A stretch of DNA of 64,000 nt from Tyto alba (taxonomy: Eukaryota > Chordata > Aves > Strigiformes > Tytonidae). Each line of letters starts with the position of its first letter. The first letter of the stretch is position 1. The stretch is taken from positions 3,785,730 through 3,849,729 of the forward strand of contig NW_024881324.1 of assembly GCF_018691265.1 (NCBI RefSeq). The letters run 5' to 3'. Below, one piece after another: positions 1-11,771 of this stretch. The notes beneath the pieces are model-generated. The model was not told the origin of the DNA. It was given only the letters and a program-made list of their open reading frames with translations, and did no database searches. The translations under genes and the position numbers were made by a program.

Positions 1-1564
1 AGATTTTAAATACCGCTTTAGAGATGTCTTTTACTTTTTTTATTTGGGATCCTTCTACATTTCTAAATTGCAGCAGATAAATTGTTTTTCACTATAGGTT
101 GCATTAAAATGAACAATTAGCTATTGGAAAAGAAGTTCATTTTTCAAGTGCATGCATTTCAAGCGGTCACATTCAGCATCAGAGCTATGTCACTTTCTCT
201 GCAAACTTGCAGGGCCTTTGATATGCAACTCTTACTCAAGTTCACACATTTTTACCACAGACTGTGTCAGGTCACAACAGAGAGGAATAGCATGTTTAAC
301 TATGCAGAGCAGGTGTCTTAATTTCTCTTAGGGCAATACAAAGCATATACTAGTAATGTTGCAAAATGTACTCAACTAGCATTTTTGCTCCTTCCTTAAA
401 TGTGAAATTAGACTTTACTGCCAAGAAGGGGTGGTAGAAATAGCCCAGATTTTCACTCTAGTTGTCTGGCTGAAATCCCATAAATTCCATTTAGTTGCTC
501 ACCCCAATAATTATTCTAAAATAAAGTCATCTCACCCTCATGTACTCATGGTGCCACCTTGTTAAACCTGCTCTACTCAGCTTCAGTTCTGTAGGGTTAT
601 TTAACATCTGGGAAGGGACTGACAAATGCATAAGAATACAAAAATGATGTTGTAGCTTTTACCACTGATCTTAAGAATACATGATGCCATGAAGTGCATG
701 TGCAGAATTTGGCCCATGAACTCAGATACTGGTAGCTGATAAATGTCAGCAAACATTCTATTAAATTTTCAGCAATTAAGATGTAATCACTTAACATGTT
801 GGAAGCACTGTGAAATGAAACACTTCTTGGAACGGATAATCTCAGATTGCCAGGTAGTTCAAAGTTTTAAAAAAACTAATCAATTGTTCTCTACTTTGAA
901 TTTTGAACTCCATTTTGCCTCATAATGCTTTGCTATCTATCTTCCGATATGAAGAACGTCAAAAGGGCTTATCTGTCAGCTATAGAAATTAATCTTTAGA
1001 GAACCACTAATAGACAAAGATAGCCACAAATATAGAAGTTAGGCAAGGAAGTAAACTGAGGGTGTCTCTGCTATCACAAGATGAACCAGACTAGCAAGTC
1101 ATAATAGTCTTTAGTTAACCACCCACTATACATACTTATTCCTGGTATTCAGGAAACTATGAATTCTTTTTATCATTTTTAAGATAGATGTTGGAGAAAT
1201 ACCTCAGTAGGCATCTCTAATAGATTACAGCATTTATGACATAGAACCATATAGCACCCAAATTAAAGCGTTTGATGGTTCAAATCAAGAGAATTTTTTC
1301 CTCTATAGGGATTATTCTAGCCAAACATGTGCAATGTTAAAATGCTCCCAGTGCATCTATTAGTATAGAAAAGGAGTCTTGCTGCTTTAGTTACAAAATC
1401 CCAAACCAGTGATGGCAAGGGTATCCAAGGTACCTCTACATTAATGTTTTAGATTTGCTTGGGTGTTTGCTTTCAAAACAAATTTCCTCATCATCCTCAT
1501 CCACTATGCTTTCTGGCATATCACAGAGCAGTCTCAGCTCACATCCAGTGACATTCTTCAGAGT
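1..1564. other. Intergenic AT-rich DNA, no gene seen
   Basis: No reading frame here resembles a known protein; the open frames are short and uncharacteristic. No repeat family was recognised. The stretch ends where the LTR of the first endogenous retrovirus begins. Confidence 0.5.
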
Positions 1565-2151
1565 TGTGCTGGTTTTGGCTGGGATAGATCTAATTTTCTT
1601 CATAGTAGCTAGTACGGGGCTGTGTTTGGGATTTGTGCTGAAAGCAGTGTTGATAACACAGAGATGTTTTCCCTATTGCTGAGCAGGGCTCACACAGAGC
1701 CAAGGCCTTTCCTGCCCCTCACCCCACCCCACCAGCGAGTGGCTGGGGGAGCACAAGGAGCTGGGAGGGGGCACAGCCGGGACAGCTGACCCCACCTGAC
1801 CCCAGGGGTATCCCAGACCATATGGCATCATGCTTAGCATGTAGAGCTGGGGAGAAGGAGGGCAGGGACAATGTTCGGAGTGAATGGCATTTCCCTTCCC
1901 AAGTCACCGTTATGTGTGATGGAGCCTGGGTGTCCCGGAGATGGCTGAACCTTCCTGCCTGGTGGAAAGTGTGAATGAATTCCTGGTTTTGTTTTCCTTG
2001 TGTGCACGGCTTTTGTTTTACCTCTTACACTGTCTTTATCTCAACCCATGAGTTTTCTCACTTTCACTGATTCTCTCCAAGACCACACTGTGGGGGGAGT
2101 GAGCAAGCGGCTGAGTGAGGCTGAGCTGCTGACTGGGGTTAAGCCATGACA
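1565..2151 (+). mobile_element. ERV LTR, 5' LTR of a decayed element
   Basis: Begins TGTGCTGGTTTTGGCTGGG and ends CATGACA, so the TG...CA ends of an LTR are present. It resembles an abundant avian LTR family I recognise by its opening motif and by its 3' portion (CTGTCTTTATCTCAACCC, then a GGGGGGAGTGAGC block), but I cannot name the family. The expected TATA box region reads TAGCATGTAGAGCTGGGG, so it looks degraded. A primer-binding site follows after an 8-bp spacer, which fixes the orientation as plus and identifies this as a 5' LTR. No matching direct 3' LTR is present downstream, so the provirus is truncated. Confidence 0.7.
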
Positions 2152-2159
2152 GTCCTTTT

Positions 2160-2177
2160 TGGTGCCCAATGTGGGGC
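2160..2177 (+). other. Retroviral primer-binding site, tRNA-Lys type, decayed
   Basis: The 18 bases TGGTGCCCAATGTGGGGC match the complement of the 3' end of vertebrate tRNA-Lys(CUU), TGGCGCCCAACGTGGGGC, at 16 of 18 positions. Both differences are C to T at CpG sites, as expected from methylation-driven decay. The site sits 8 bp after the CA end of the LTR. Lysine priming is typical of betaretrovirus-like (class II, ERVK-type) elements, so class II is inferred for this copy. Confidence 0.75.
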
Positions 2178-2524
2178 TTGAAGGATTCAAGATAATGACA
2201 GGTTTGATTGTAATGTGCTGGATCAAGTTTATAGCTGTTATTGCTGTTTAGATGTTAATGGACAGGCTTCTCTGCTTGCCACGTGGCTTACTTACCTTAC
2301 TGCATGTTAGAGAAGAGTTAGTGTCCACTTTTTGCTGTCGCTGCTTGCTGTGGTGCTCTGCTGCTGATCATCTGACTCTGCTGTGCCTGGGAACATTCTG
2401 ATAACAACTGCAATGGCGATGTGCCTGGGCTGGCAGGTGGCCAGGGCATCGCTGCTGGTTCTGTGCTGCTGCACTGGACAGGCTGGAAACTCAAGACAAA
2501 GGGACTGTGACTTGTGGATGAGTC
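2178..2524 (+). mobile_element. ERV internal leader, non-coding
   Basis: This continues directly from the primer-binding site. No gag-like frame is visible on the plus strand. The part from about 2300 is rich in CTGCTG and GCTGTGG words and leads into the 48-bp repeat array. It is assigned to the element by position and general resemblance to internal regions of the same avian family. Confidence 0.5.
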
Positions 2525-3050
2525 CGCACAGGAGCAGGACACCCTGAAGCATCTGTGGATAAGCCCATGCCAGAGCAGATACGTCTCAAAGTGTCTGTGG
2601 CCATGGATACGTCTGCGCCGCAGCTGGTATGCCTCTGAAGGGATTGTGGCCCAAGAGTAAGTCCATGCTGCAGCAGGTACACCTTGAAGCATCTGTGGCT
2701 GTGCAAGAGGACATGCTGGAGCATCTCAAAGTGTGTGGCCGTGGATAAGCCCACAACAGAACAGGTACACCCCTGGAGGGACTGAAGCCATGGGTGGGGC
2801 CATGTTGGAGCAGATTCACTTCTGAAGGGACTGTGGCTGTGGGCAAGGCCACACTAGAGCATCTCTGAAGGCATTGTGGCCCATGGAGAAGACCATGCTG
2901 GAACAGGCATACCTCGAAGCAGCTGTGGTTGTGGATAAGTCTGTGCCAGAGCAGGCATAGCCCTGGAAAGACTGTGGCTCATGGATAAGGCTTCGCCTGA
3001 AGCAGGTACAAGTCTAAGGGACTGCAGTCTGTGGATAAATCCAAGACAGA
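2525..3050 (+). repeat. Imperfect ~48-bp tandem array inside ERV
   Basis: A degenerate unit built around (C/A)(A/T)G(C/T)(T/C)GGAGCAGG...CTGAAG...GACTGTGG..ATGGATAAG recurs about eleven times. Its GAGCAG-like anchor falls near 2531, 2571, 2621, 2669, 2717, 2757, 2806, 2854, 2899, 2947 and 2999, mostly 45-51 bp apart. Related units, on the opposite strand, occur in the LTR elements at 10,681 and 14,728. The 48-bp period keeps minus-strand frames open, which explains several overlapping 68-124-codon minus-strand frames here; I do not regard those as genes. Confidence 0.7.
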
Positions 3051-3575
3051 GAATGGACAAGGGGAGGAGCTCATTGCAATGTTAAACCCAAGGGTCTGCT
3101 CCAAAGGGACCGGGGATGAAGACTGTAGTGAAAATACCTTTAAATTTTTGTAACCCATGACCTGAGTTGCATGTTACAGGAATTACTATAGCAGGAACCA
3201 CTCAAAACAATGGAGGACAAGCCTTACAAGAAGCAGTGCAAGTGCAGCAGTGATCCGACTTCAGCTGGCCTTGATGCCCAGTAACCATACAACACACCAC
3301 CTCTCCTGTCCTGTGTAACCACCATAATAGATGGAGGCCAAAGTCATGGACTAAATGACACAACAGGGTTGGAACATAACACCCTCCAAACAATACCATG
3401 CATTCAGTGAATGGGACCAGAATATATACATCCTAAATAGCCCTTCCATCTCCACTCCTAAAATACGTGTCTGTGTTGCAGACCACAACTGCAGAATGTG
3501 TTGCACTGAGAAGGCTGTTTAGACCTGGAGAAAGACCCAGGGCTCTCTGTAACCTGCTGCACTGGGTCACTGAAT
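3051..3575 (+). mobile_element. Probable ERV internal continuation
   Basis: The text runs on from the repeat array without an obvious boundary and differs in composition from the flanking AT-rich DNA, stopping at the AT-only tract near 3577. I see no gag, pro, pol or env homology. It may be the tail of a non-autonomous element or another repeat; the assignment is weak. Confidence 0.35.
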
Positions 3576-3576
3576 A

Positions 3577-3621
3577 ATATCATTATAATATTATAATAAT
3601 ATAATTATTATTATAATAATT
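3577..3621. repeat. AT-only (ATT/AAT)n tract
   Basis: Almost pure A and T with ATAAT/ATTAT words that are partly self-complementary. It marks the end of the ERV-derived block. Confidence 0.7.
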
Positions 3622-6600
3622 CTCCAGTCATTGTTGGGAAATATTTTGCACTTATTTTTCCCCAAGCATAATAGTTGCAAATTTTTTTTTTGGTCTTCTG
3701 CAGTGCATGCAGGAAGATAAAAAGAAGTGTCTTTCCTCTCACAGAATCCCCACATATTCAATCATCTATATTGTTTTTCTACGGTTTTCGTTAGCTCATA
3801 TCCAATCACTGGAACACTGAACTGTTATTTTCCTATGCCTTGTTTAAGCACTAAAGCACTAGAATTTTCAAATGGTGAAAGGAGCCACTGAGAAGTGTTC
3901 AGCCTAAAGCTGCAAGGGATTCAGTGTGGGACTGTGTTGGAACTCAGTAAGTTTTAGCAAGAAGTTTTGAGGGAACCCAACAAGAAATATTTTATTAAAA
4001 TGGACAGTTTGACATTTGGGATTTTAAACAAAGTTCTTGCAAGGTTTCATTTGACCTTTACAAAAGTACTCCTTGCCCCTGCAGGTGTGTTCTGCTGGAA
4101 AAGGCTTTCCTCCTTTCAGATTCTCCCAAACTTGTTACTATTGCAGGGAGACCTGAACAGAGGTCAGAGGAGAAACAGTTAGTAGTAGATATTAGCTTAA
4201 TCTCTTAAAAGAATTACAAAACTCTAGCAATCCAGATGGAAAAATTATATGTCTGTCCTCTGCTATAGCTTACTGATAGAAGAAATACATAGTGATGCTT
4301 ACTGGGACCTCAAGATATAATACTAATATTGAAATGTGAGAAAACAGAATTTCCCAAGCTGCTGTAGGTAACTCAGTGTGGTTATCCTCTAAAGCAAAAA
4401 CTGCTAGCTATTTTAACAGTTAATTTACAGGAATAGTGATGCTGAGTGATAAAAGACTATATAAAAGTTGATATGAAGTTTATGTCACATTAGAATTAAG
4501 ACTTTTAAGACTGTAATGGTGAAATGTGTAGTGGCTTGTGTGTAATTATTTTAAAATAAGCATAATTATTTAAGCTGGTTTTGATACAGTGTTAATAGGA
4601 GCTGAAGGAGAAACAAAAACACGTTTACAGATACAGCTAGTTTTTTAGTGACATGACAGTTCTCAACTGCAAATCTATTCAGCTAGTCAATCTGTCAAGC
4701 TCCTTTTAAGTCAGTAGAACTATATTGATTTACAGCGTATCTTTGATCTTCCCCATCTCCTTACACAGGTATTTTCCTCCTTCCTCTGCATTTATTTTGA
4801 CAGATTTGCATCTGCATCCTTAAAGCAGCATTTCCTTATTTGCCTTTGTTCACAATTCCTTACCTGTAATCTGCTCCTGTTGTTTATGACTACAGTGGTT
4901 CTCTGACAGAGTTCATTAAGCGGCACCTCCTTTGTATTTGAGTAGAAGTTCTCATTGAGACTCTTCTTCCTTGGAGATGTTGTGACACAGCTTCAGAGTT
5001 TAATTATGTTACTCTTTGTCTCCAATTGCCTTGGGAGAGACTACTTGATAATAAAACACTTGGAAAGTTACCCTAAGTCAGTAGTTTTGCTGTGAGCTGC
5101 AACATTGGCTCACCAATAGACACATGCTAGTGATGAAGGCCAAATTATCTCCTTCATGAGTAAGCCACTTGTTACCCAAAAGGCTCCGATCTGTGTTTAG
5201 GCAGGAGATGTGCATTGCTCTGTCTGCAGAAAGTAACGTTGATCCTCCACCCACCTCTTACGGGGGCACAGGTAGATATTTGGGCTGTTCCCCTCGCAGT
5301 TCCCCTGAGAAGTGTTGATATTACGCCTAGATAGCAGGTCTGACATGTTGTGAAATTTTTGTAGCGTGACAAACAATGTTTCTGTTTGGTTTAGTGCTTT
5401 CGGAATAAACACGAGTGATTTCTGCTTGTGAACAAAGCACAAACTTGAGACCGAAGCAGAATAGTCATTCTGTGAATTTTCACTGTTAATTGCAAACCAA
5501 AATGTTGAGAGTCTTTTATTACATGTCAAAGTAGTCTTTCAACCCCCTGTGGAATAAAAGATTGCTAAACATAAAGAACTAAAAATGTTTTTCCAAGTAG
5601 GTTGAAATGCATCTGACTAATACAGTCAATCTGGATTAAAAATAAAATAATGTTTCTAGATATGAGTGAGCAAGCAGGAGAGTAGATGATAAAACAAAGA
5701 AGTGAAATGTTATTGTTGTCAAGGTGATGCATCTCCATAGAGCAAACAATTTGACTTGTGCTTGCCATCTAGGAATGTTGTAGAGCCTGAGCTACAATGA
5801 GATGAGCTTAGCATGTATGTTTGGGGAGGATTTTTCCTGTCTTCCTGCATATCTGTAAGAACTGTAAGACCTTGTGTACTGAGCTGGGGATAAAGAAATC
5901 CCTGGCCCTAGCTAGCAGAGCTTCACTTGCCTTGAATCAACTGGTGCCAGTTCCCCTTTAACAGACAATTCAACTGACTATCACAATAGACAGCTAACTC
6001 AGAAGTTAAGAAAAAAAAAAAAAAAAAAGAGAGAAAATAAGATTTGTTTATTGACTTGATTAGTATGAGAACTAAAATACTGGCTAGGATAGGACCATGT
6101 AGCAAAGAGAGAAGGGCTGGACTGAGGGACCACTGGGGAGAAGACAAATGTTTGTCTAATTCATTCCCTAGATAAGAGTAGTACTTCTTTGTGCTTCAGC
6201 CTACTCAGAAATCAAAACTTAGACCTTTTTTTTTTGAACAGGCAGGTTATCTCAGAACTTCTGTTGTTTAAACTCATTTCATCTGCAACTGGACATATAC
6301 TAAGTCCAACTCTCATGATGAACCAGTTTAACTCACTGACCAAGCAGGAAATGATCTGTAGGTTTTGGACCCTTTTTTCCTGTATTAGTTTTTCTGTCAT
6401 TAGTTTTTAGTTGGTGAAATGTTTTGGTTCATGGACAATCCAAGGAATATCAGAGCTGGTACACAGTAAGCAGTATTTATTTCTTTACAACAGTAGAAAA
6501 GTAGAAACAGATATCATACTATCTACTTTTCTTATACAAGTACAAACTGTTCTTTATGCTCATCATTTCCATACAGCAGATGTTTGATATTCTGCTTTAT

Positions 6601-9600
6601 AAAATTTAGTTTAAGGGCTAGAGAGGATGTAAGGTGTGTAATGCTGTAATAGAATCTCAGGTGGAATAAGCCTGTGGGACATACTGTTTGCTCTGGTGCG
6701 AGCATAACCTGAATGTTATAATAATTCTCTTCTACTTCTACACTGCTAATATTCTATAGTATGGAGAGGTCAAATGCTAAAGTAAATCCAGCAATAACTA
6801 TGAAATGTGAAACTGATAAAACGTGTGATGGTGCGAGGAATACAAATATTGAAGCCACGGTTCATTTTTATTGAGCTCATGTTTCTGATCATATCATGTT
6901 CTTTAATTTATTTATTTATCTATCTATTTATTAATTCATTTATTGAACAGAGTAGTGTGGGTATAAGCTCTCTCCATATAAAGGAAAGTCCCACTGAAGT
7001 CTAGGGGAAGAGTGTGAAGGAGCAGCTAATGTCTGACTGGGAAATTCTTAATGAAACCAGAACAAACCTTGTCTTAGCAAAGTTCAGAGAGAAAGCTAGG
7101 AAGAGGGAAAGACAGCCCATTACTCAGGGTCAGTGTAACATTGTCTTACTATCCAAATGACAACAAAAAAGAAATCTGCATGGTCTTCTTAGAACATGCT
7201 GTATATACTCTTCTTCTCATGAATCACCTGCCCAGCTGAGTGAGCAGAGTCTTTGTAGTTGAAATGGTGAGTAGTAGAGAAAAATATTGTATTATGTATT
7301 GCTTAATTTGTCAAACTTTGTAACTGATCTAATTGGACAAAATGGTTGGTTTAGGATTTGTTGCTTTCTTCAGTTTGGAGGAGGGTTGATAAAAGTTCCT
7401 TGAAGATTATTTACAAGAAACTTTGCCTCAAGAACACCTTAAATAGATAAATACTATACCAGTATCACTTCTCAGTGGACTCTTTGCACTTAAAATCCTG
7501 GTGATTTTTGTCTCCCTTTTTCTGCCACTAGACATGAACAAAACAAGCTTATTAAGCAGCCAATAAGGCAATTTCTCTGACTTTTGCAAGGTGGTTTTTT
7601 TTTTTTTCAGTAGAGTGAAGATTTTGGTTTTTAAAGGTACTTGCAATAATTGTATACATGTGCACCTGAGTCACTAATGCTACCAAGATAAAGGGTGCCA
7701 TGGGACTCCTTTCTAGTTTTCCTCACATGTACCTCTTTTCTTATAGCCACAATTCAGAAGATCAGGGAAAATAACTCATTGCATATATATATTCTACTGA
7801 GGATGACTGAAATACTTTGGTATATTTGAACAGTGTAACAGCTAAGAAGTCCAGCAAAGAAACCAAGCGAGAGCTCCCATGTCTCCAAACGCTGGTATCT
7901 TTTTAGAAGGTGTTTACAGTAATTTTAAGCAGATGAACAGAAAGAAAAGTGTCTGTATTTCTGTCTCTCCTTTTTCTATTCTCAAGTTATCACAAAATCC
8001 TTGCGCAAGTGCCAGCAGAAGAGTAGGAAGCTCATATGGATCAGAATTTCCCATGGAAGGGGAAAACATTCATATCTCAGCATAGATAGAAAGCACAGTG
8101 TGTTTATGAGGTGCCACTGTTTTATTTCATCACCTCTCAGACTGATGCCCACATCTTCTCATCCTTTCCAAAGCCTCACCCTGCCCATACTTTCCTTTTG
8201 TCACATTCCTCTCACAGTCCAAGGTTGTTCCTCTCCCTCTCTCACCCTACTTAGGATCCCTCTGTAACTAAGTTTTACCTCCCAGAACTTTATGCTCACC
8301 CATTTTATATTTCCTGGTGGTAATTTACCTATGCAGTTTTATTCTGTTTGGAAATAGTCTAAATGCCTTCTGTATGTACTCTAGCAGCAGAAAAACAATT
8401 CACAAAATGAAGCCAGAATCAATAAAAATTAAACAGGAAGATTCAACAGGAAACCAGAGATATTGTTTAAATTTGTTCCAAAGTCAGGTTCCATCTGACT
8501 GTACCTAGGTTTGGTGGGTGATGGTTGGTCTGGCCAGGTGTTGCCAGAATACCCAACTCACATTATCTATGTTCAGTGAAAAATTTTTACAGCATTCAGC
8601 TAATCCCTGAATATTTCAGTTTTACTTCTCTAAAAAAATATATACCTAACAACATCTGCAACACAAATCCTGCACACTAAGATTCCTCCAGCTCCCTGCC
8701 CTACTATATTTCCTGAAAGTAAATGTTTGAGCCACTGTGGTCAACTTGGCCACACTGAGCAATGCAATTACTTCCTAAAACATGCAGGGGAATAAAAAAT
8801 AATGAAAAGAGGGTTGTTTTTTTTTTAAAAAAAAAAAAAATATTTGAACTATATTTCAGAAACCTGTTGCTCAATGGACACAGTATTTAGACCCTTCTAC
8901 TCTAAATCTTCCCAAGATATGCTAAATATCACCATGGACCAAAGAGAGTGTGATTTGAAGGTACTTCGCAATTAACTTGTAAAGTAAAAGTGTCCTCAGC
9001 CTTTGCTATTGCAAAGTAGTGCTCTGTAATCATGCAAAAAAATGCTCCAAGGTGCCATTATATCCATTATATTAAGTGTTCCTGTCCAATATTGCTGAAA
9101 TAACGGTTAATTCTACTACACAGACTCCCAAGAGCAAGCTCAACAACCAGAGGCTCTCAAATGTTTTTATTAATGAGAAACAGACTGATAATAAAACATT
9201 TACTTGCTCTTATTTCAAAAGGAAATAGCTAGCCACAAAGTTTTTGGGTTCAAACGATGCTAGTTTTATTTTCAGAGTAAATTTCTACGTGTAAGAGTGC
9301 TTGAAAGCACTCACAGTTGCTTGAGTTCATTCTCCACACTTTCTCATGCTGAAAGAAACATAAATTTAAGTTGGGCAGATAAAACACCTTAAAATATATG
9401 AAGAGGCAGCCTCATAAATTCAACAATGCTTCCAGAATAAATACTATTGAACTATGTTAAGGATAATATTTATCTTTCAGTACAGTGCCAGCATTTCAAA
9501 AAGGCTTTTTTTTTTAAGGTAGAAAAGCATCAGTGTACATTTTATATTTCTATGGTTTTTGTTACTACCACACCTCATGTCAGGGGTGTGATGGATTGAG

Positions 9601-10680
9601 CCGGTCCCTGACGAAGAACATTTAATTTCTGTTTTTTAAAAAAAGTTGAGAGAATTTAGTGATGACTTGGTAATAGCAAGGAGAATTAATTCTCCCTTGC
9701 AAGTCAGGTATGTTCAGGAAACAAAAGCTAACCACCTAATAATGTCTTATATGTGTGCATATCTGACAGTTGTTGTCTAACTGCAACATTTTAATTTCTG
9801 AAGACAGGTCTCAGCAGAGCTGTATGGACTTGGAATTTTTCAATGGCTATGTGTCAACTTTATTACACTGCAGAAAGGGTACTCTTAGCCTGGATATTTT
9901 AACGTTAGAACTGTCAATTTGGTCATGCTGTGGGAACATCAGGAGACCAAAGGGAAGGCATGCTTTCTGCATTTCTATACTGTGAGGTTTGGATGATATA
10001 AGACTTGGATGAGATTGATTGTTCTGTGCCAAGAATGGTGAGAAACCTGGGAAGGTTAGAGATCTAGACAAATTCTCCTCTTGCCTTAAGCATCTTCCTT
10101 TTGCCACTCTTGTAGTAGGATTTTTTGTTTGTCCTAAAGATCCCACCAGAACTATAATGATGCAGAAGTATCATTCTTCCAGGGAAAAAAAATATGTATA
10201 AATTTGTTTCTTTGGGGAATTACTGTTTTCTTCAGGCAAATGTTCCATCAGGAAGGTGTAAGGTGATAAAGAAACACTGAGACAGTCTAGGGCAGGTCAA
10301 AAATCTCAGATGCTATAATAGAAACAGGATATATTCCATAACATTTCAACCTTTGGTTTTCAACTGAATTCTATATTAGTATACTCAGTACCCATGTAGG
10401 TTCTCAGGCCTTTGCTTTATATGCTGTCAACTGTACAAAGTCATTTGGTTTAAGACAAACTGTGGAGAGGACAGAGATGCGCTGAATATGCAATGTTCTT
10501 AGGTGCAAGTAACCATTGGCTTGAGAGTTAAGCCTTAACAAAGACTTGGTCTTTTTCGTTCTTTTCTTCTATATCTACTGCCCCTTCCTTCTTCACCCTT
10601 TGCACTCTTCACAAGCTTATTTGCTTTCCTTTTATTCGTCCAGTAACTGCTTACAGAGAGTGTTCATTTTGGTAAGCTAG
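3622..10680. other. Intergenic AT-rich DNA with simple repeats
   Basis: No gene is recognised. It holds a poly-A run (6011-6028), a TTTA/TCTA-type tract (about 6903-6945), a poly-T run (about 7594-7608) and a T10-A14 block (8817-8840). The longest frame is 110 codons at 5197-5529 on the minus strand and has no recognisable domain. Confidence 0.5.
8817..8840. repeat. T10-A14 palindromic block
   Basis: A T run directly followed by an A run, self-complementary. Confidence 0.85.
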
Positions 10681-11771
10681 TGTGGTGGATTGACACTGGC
10701 TGAACATCAGGTGCCCACCAAAGCCACTCTATCACTTCCCTTCTCAACTGGACAGGGGAGAGAAAATATAACAAAACGTTCTAGGATCGAGATAAGGACA
10801 AGGAGATCACTCACCAATTACCATCATGGGCAAAACAGACTCAGCTTGGGACATTTAATTTAATTTGTTATGAATTAAATCAGAGTAGGGTAATGAGAAA
10901 TAAAAACTAAATCTTAAAACACTTTCCCCCTACCCCTCCCTTCTTCCCAGGCTCAGCTTCACTCCCATTTTTCTCTACCTCTTCCTCCGCAGCAGTTCAG
11001 GAGGACAGGGAACTGGGGTTGCGGTAGTTGACCACACATTGTTTCTGCTGCTCCTTCCTCCCAAAGGGATCAACTCCTCACACTCTTCCCCTGATCCACC
11101 ATGGGGTTCCTCCCACGGGAGACAGTCTTCCATGATCTTCTCCAATGTGAGTCCTTCCCATGGGGTGCAGTTCCTCAGGAACAGACTGCTCCAGCGTGGG
11201 TCCCCCACAGGGTCACAAGTCCTGCCAGCAAACCTGTTCCATGGGGCCGCAGTTCCTGCCAGGACCCTACTCCAGCATGGGCTTCCTATGGGAACACAGC
11301 CTCCTTCAGGCACATCCCCCTGCTCCAGCATGGGGTGCTCCCCAGGCTGCAGGTGGAGATCTGCTCCACCATTAACCTCCATAGGCTCCAGGTGGAGATC
11401 TGTTTCATCATTAACCTCCCTGGGTGCAGGGCACTGCCTGCTTCCCCATGGTCTTCATCACGGGCTGCAGGGGGATCTCTGCTCCAACATCTGGAGCACC
11501 TCCCTCCCCTTCTTCTTTATTGACCTGGGTGACTACAGAGTTGTTACTCTCACATATTCTCACTCTTATCTCCAGCTTCAGCTGCTGTTGCACAGGGGTT
11601 TTTTCTCTCTTCTTAAATATGTTATCACAGAGGCACTACCACTGTTGCTGATGGGCTTAGCTTTGGTCAGCAGCATTATCAGATGGGGGGAAGCTTCTAA
11701 CAGCTTCTCACAGAAGCCATCCCTCTGTAGACTGCCCTGCTACCAAAACCTTGCCATGCAAACTCAATAGA
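10681..11771 (-). mobile_element. ERV LTR (probable solo LTR), minus strand
   Basis: On the plus strand it starts TGTGGTGGATTGACACTGG and ends near GCAAACTCAATAGA, a mutated form of the terminal CA end. The sense strand is minus: only that way does the AATAAA-type region lie towards the 3' side. The body contains repeated CTCCAGCATGGG / GGCTGCAGGTGGAGATCTG units about 45-52 bp apart, related to the array at 2525-3050. No primer-binding site lies outside the left edge, so it appears to be a solo LTR. Candidate target duplication: AGCTAG on the left versus AGTTGG on the right, two transitions apart. Long open frames on both strands (243 codons plus, 135 codons minus) follow the repeat period and carry no known domain. 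I recognise the type from bird genomes but do not assign a family name. Confidence 0.65.

Noticed and set aside
1271..1290. GGTTCAAATCA, resembling a tRNA B box
   Set aside because: No matching A box or acceptor and anticodon stems upstream.
2318..2852. Overlapping minus-strand frames of 87-124 codons
   Set aside because: Antisense to the ERV and produced by the 48-bp period; no recognisable domain.
5197..5529. 110-codon minus-strand frame
   Set aside because: No domain or repeat identity recognised; likely chance.
10975..11382. 135-codon minus-strand open frame in the LTR
   Set aside because: Same strand as the LTR but lies within its repeat units and matches no retroviral protein I recognise.
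11039..11770. 243-codon plus-strand open frame
   Set aside because: It runs antisense through an ERV LTR with a 45-52-bp repeat; Pro/Ser/Leu-rich, no known domain. The frame is a by-product of GC-rich repetitive sequence.
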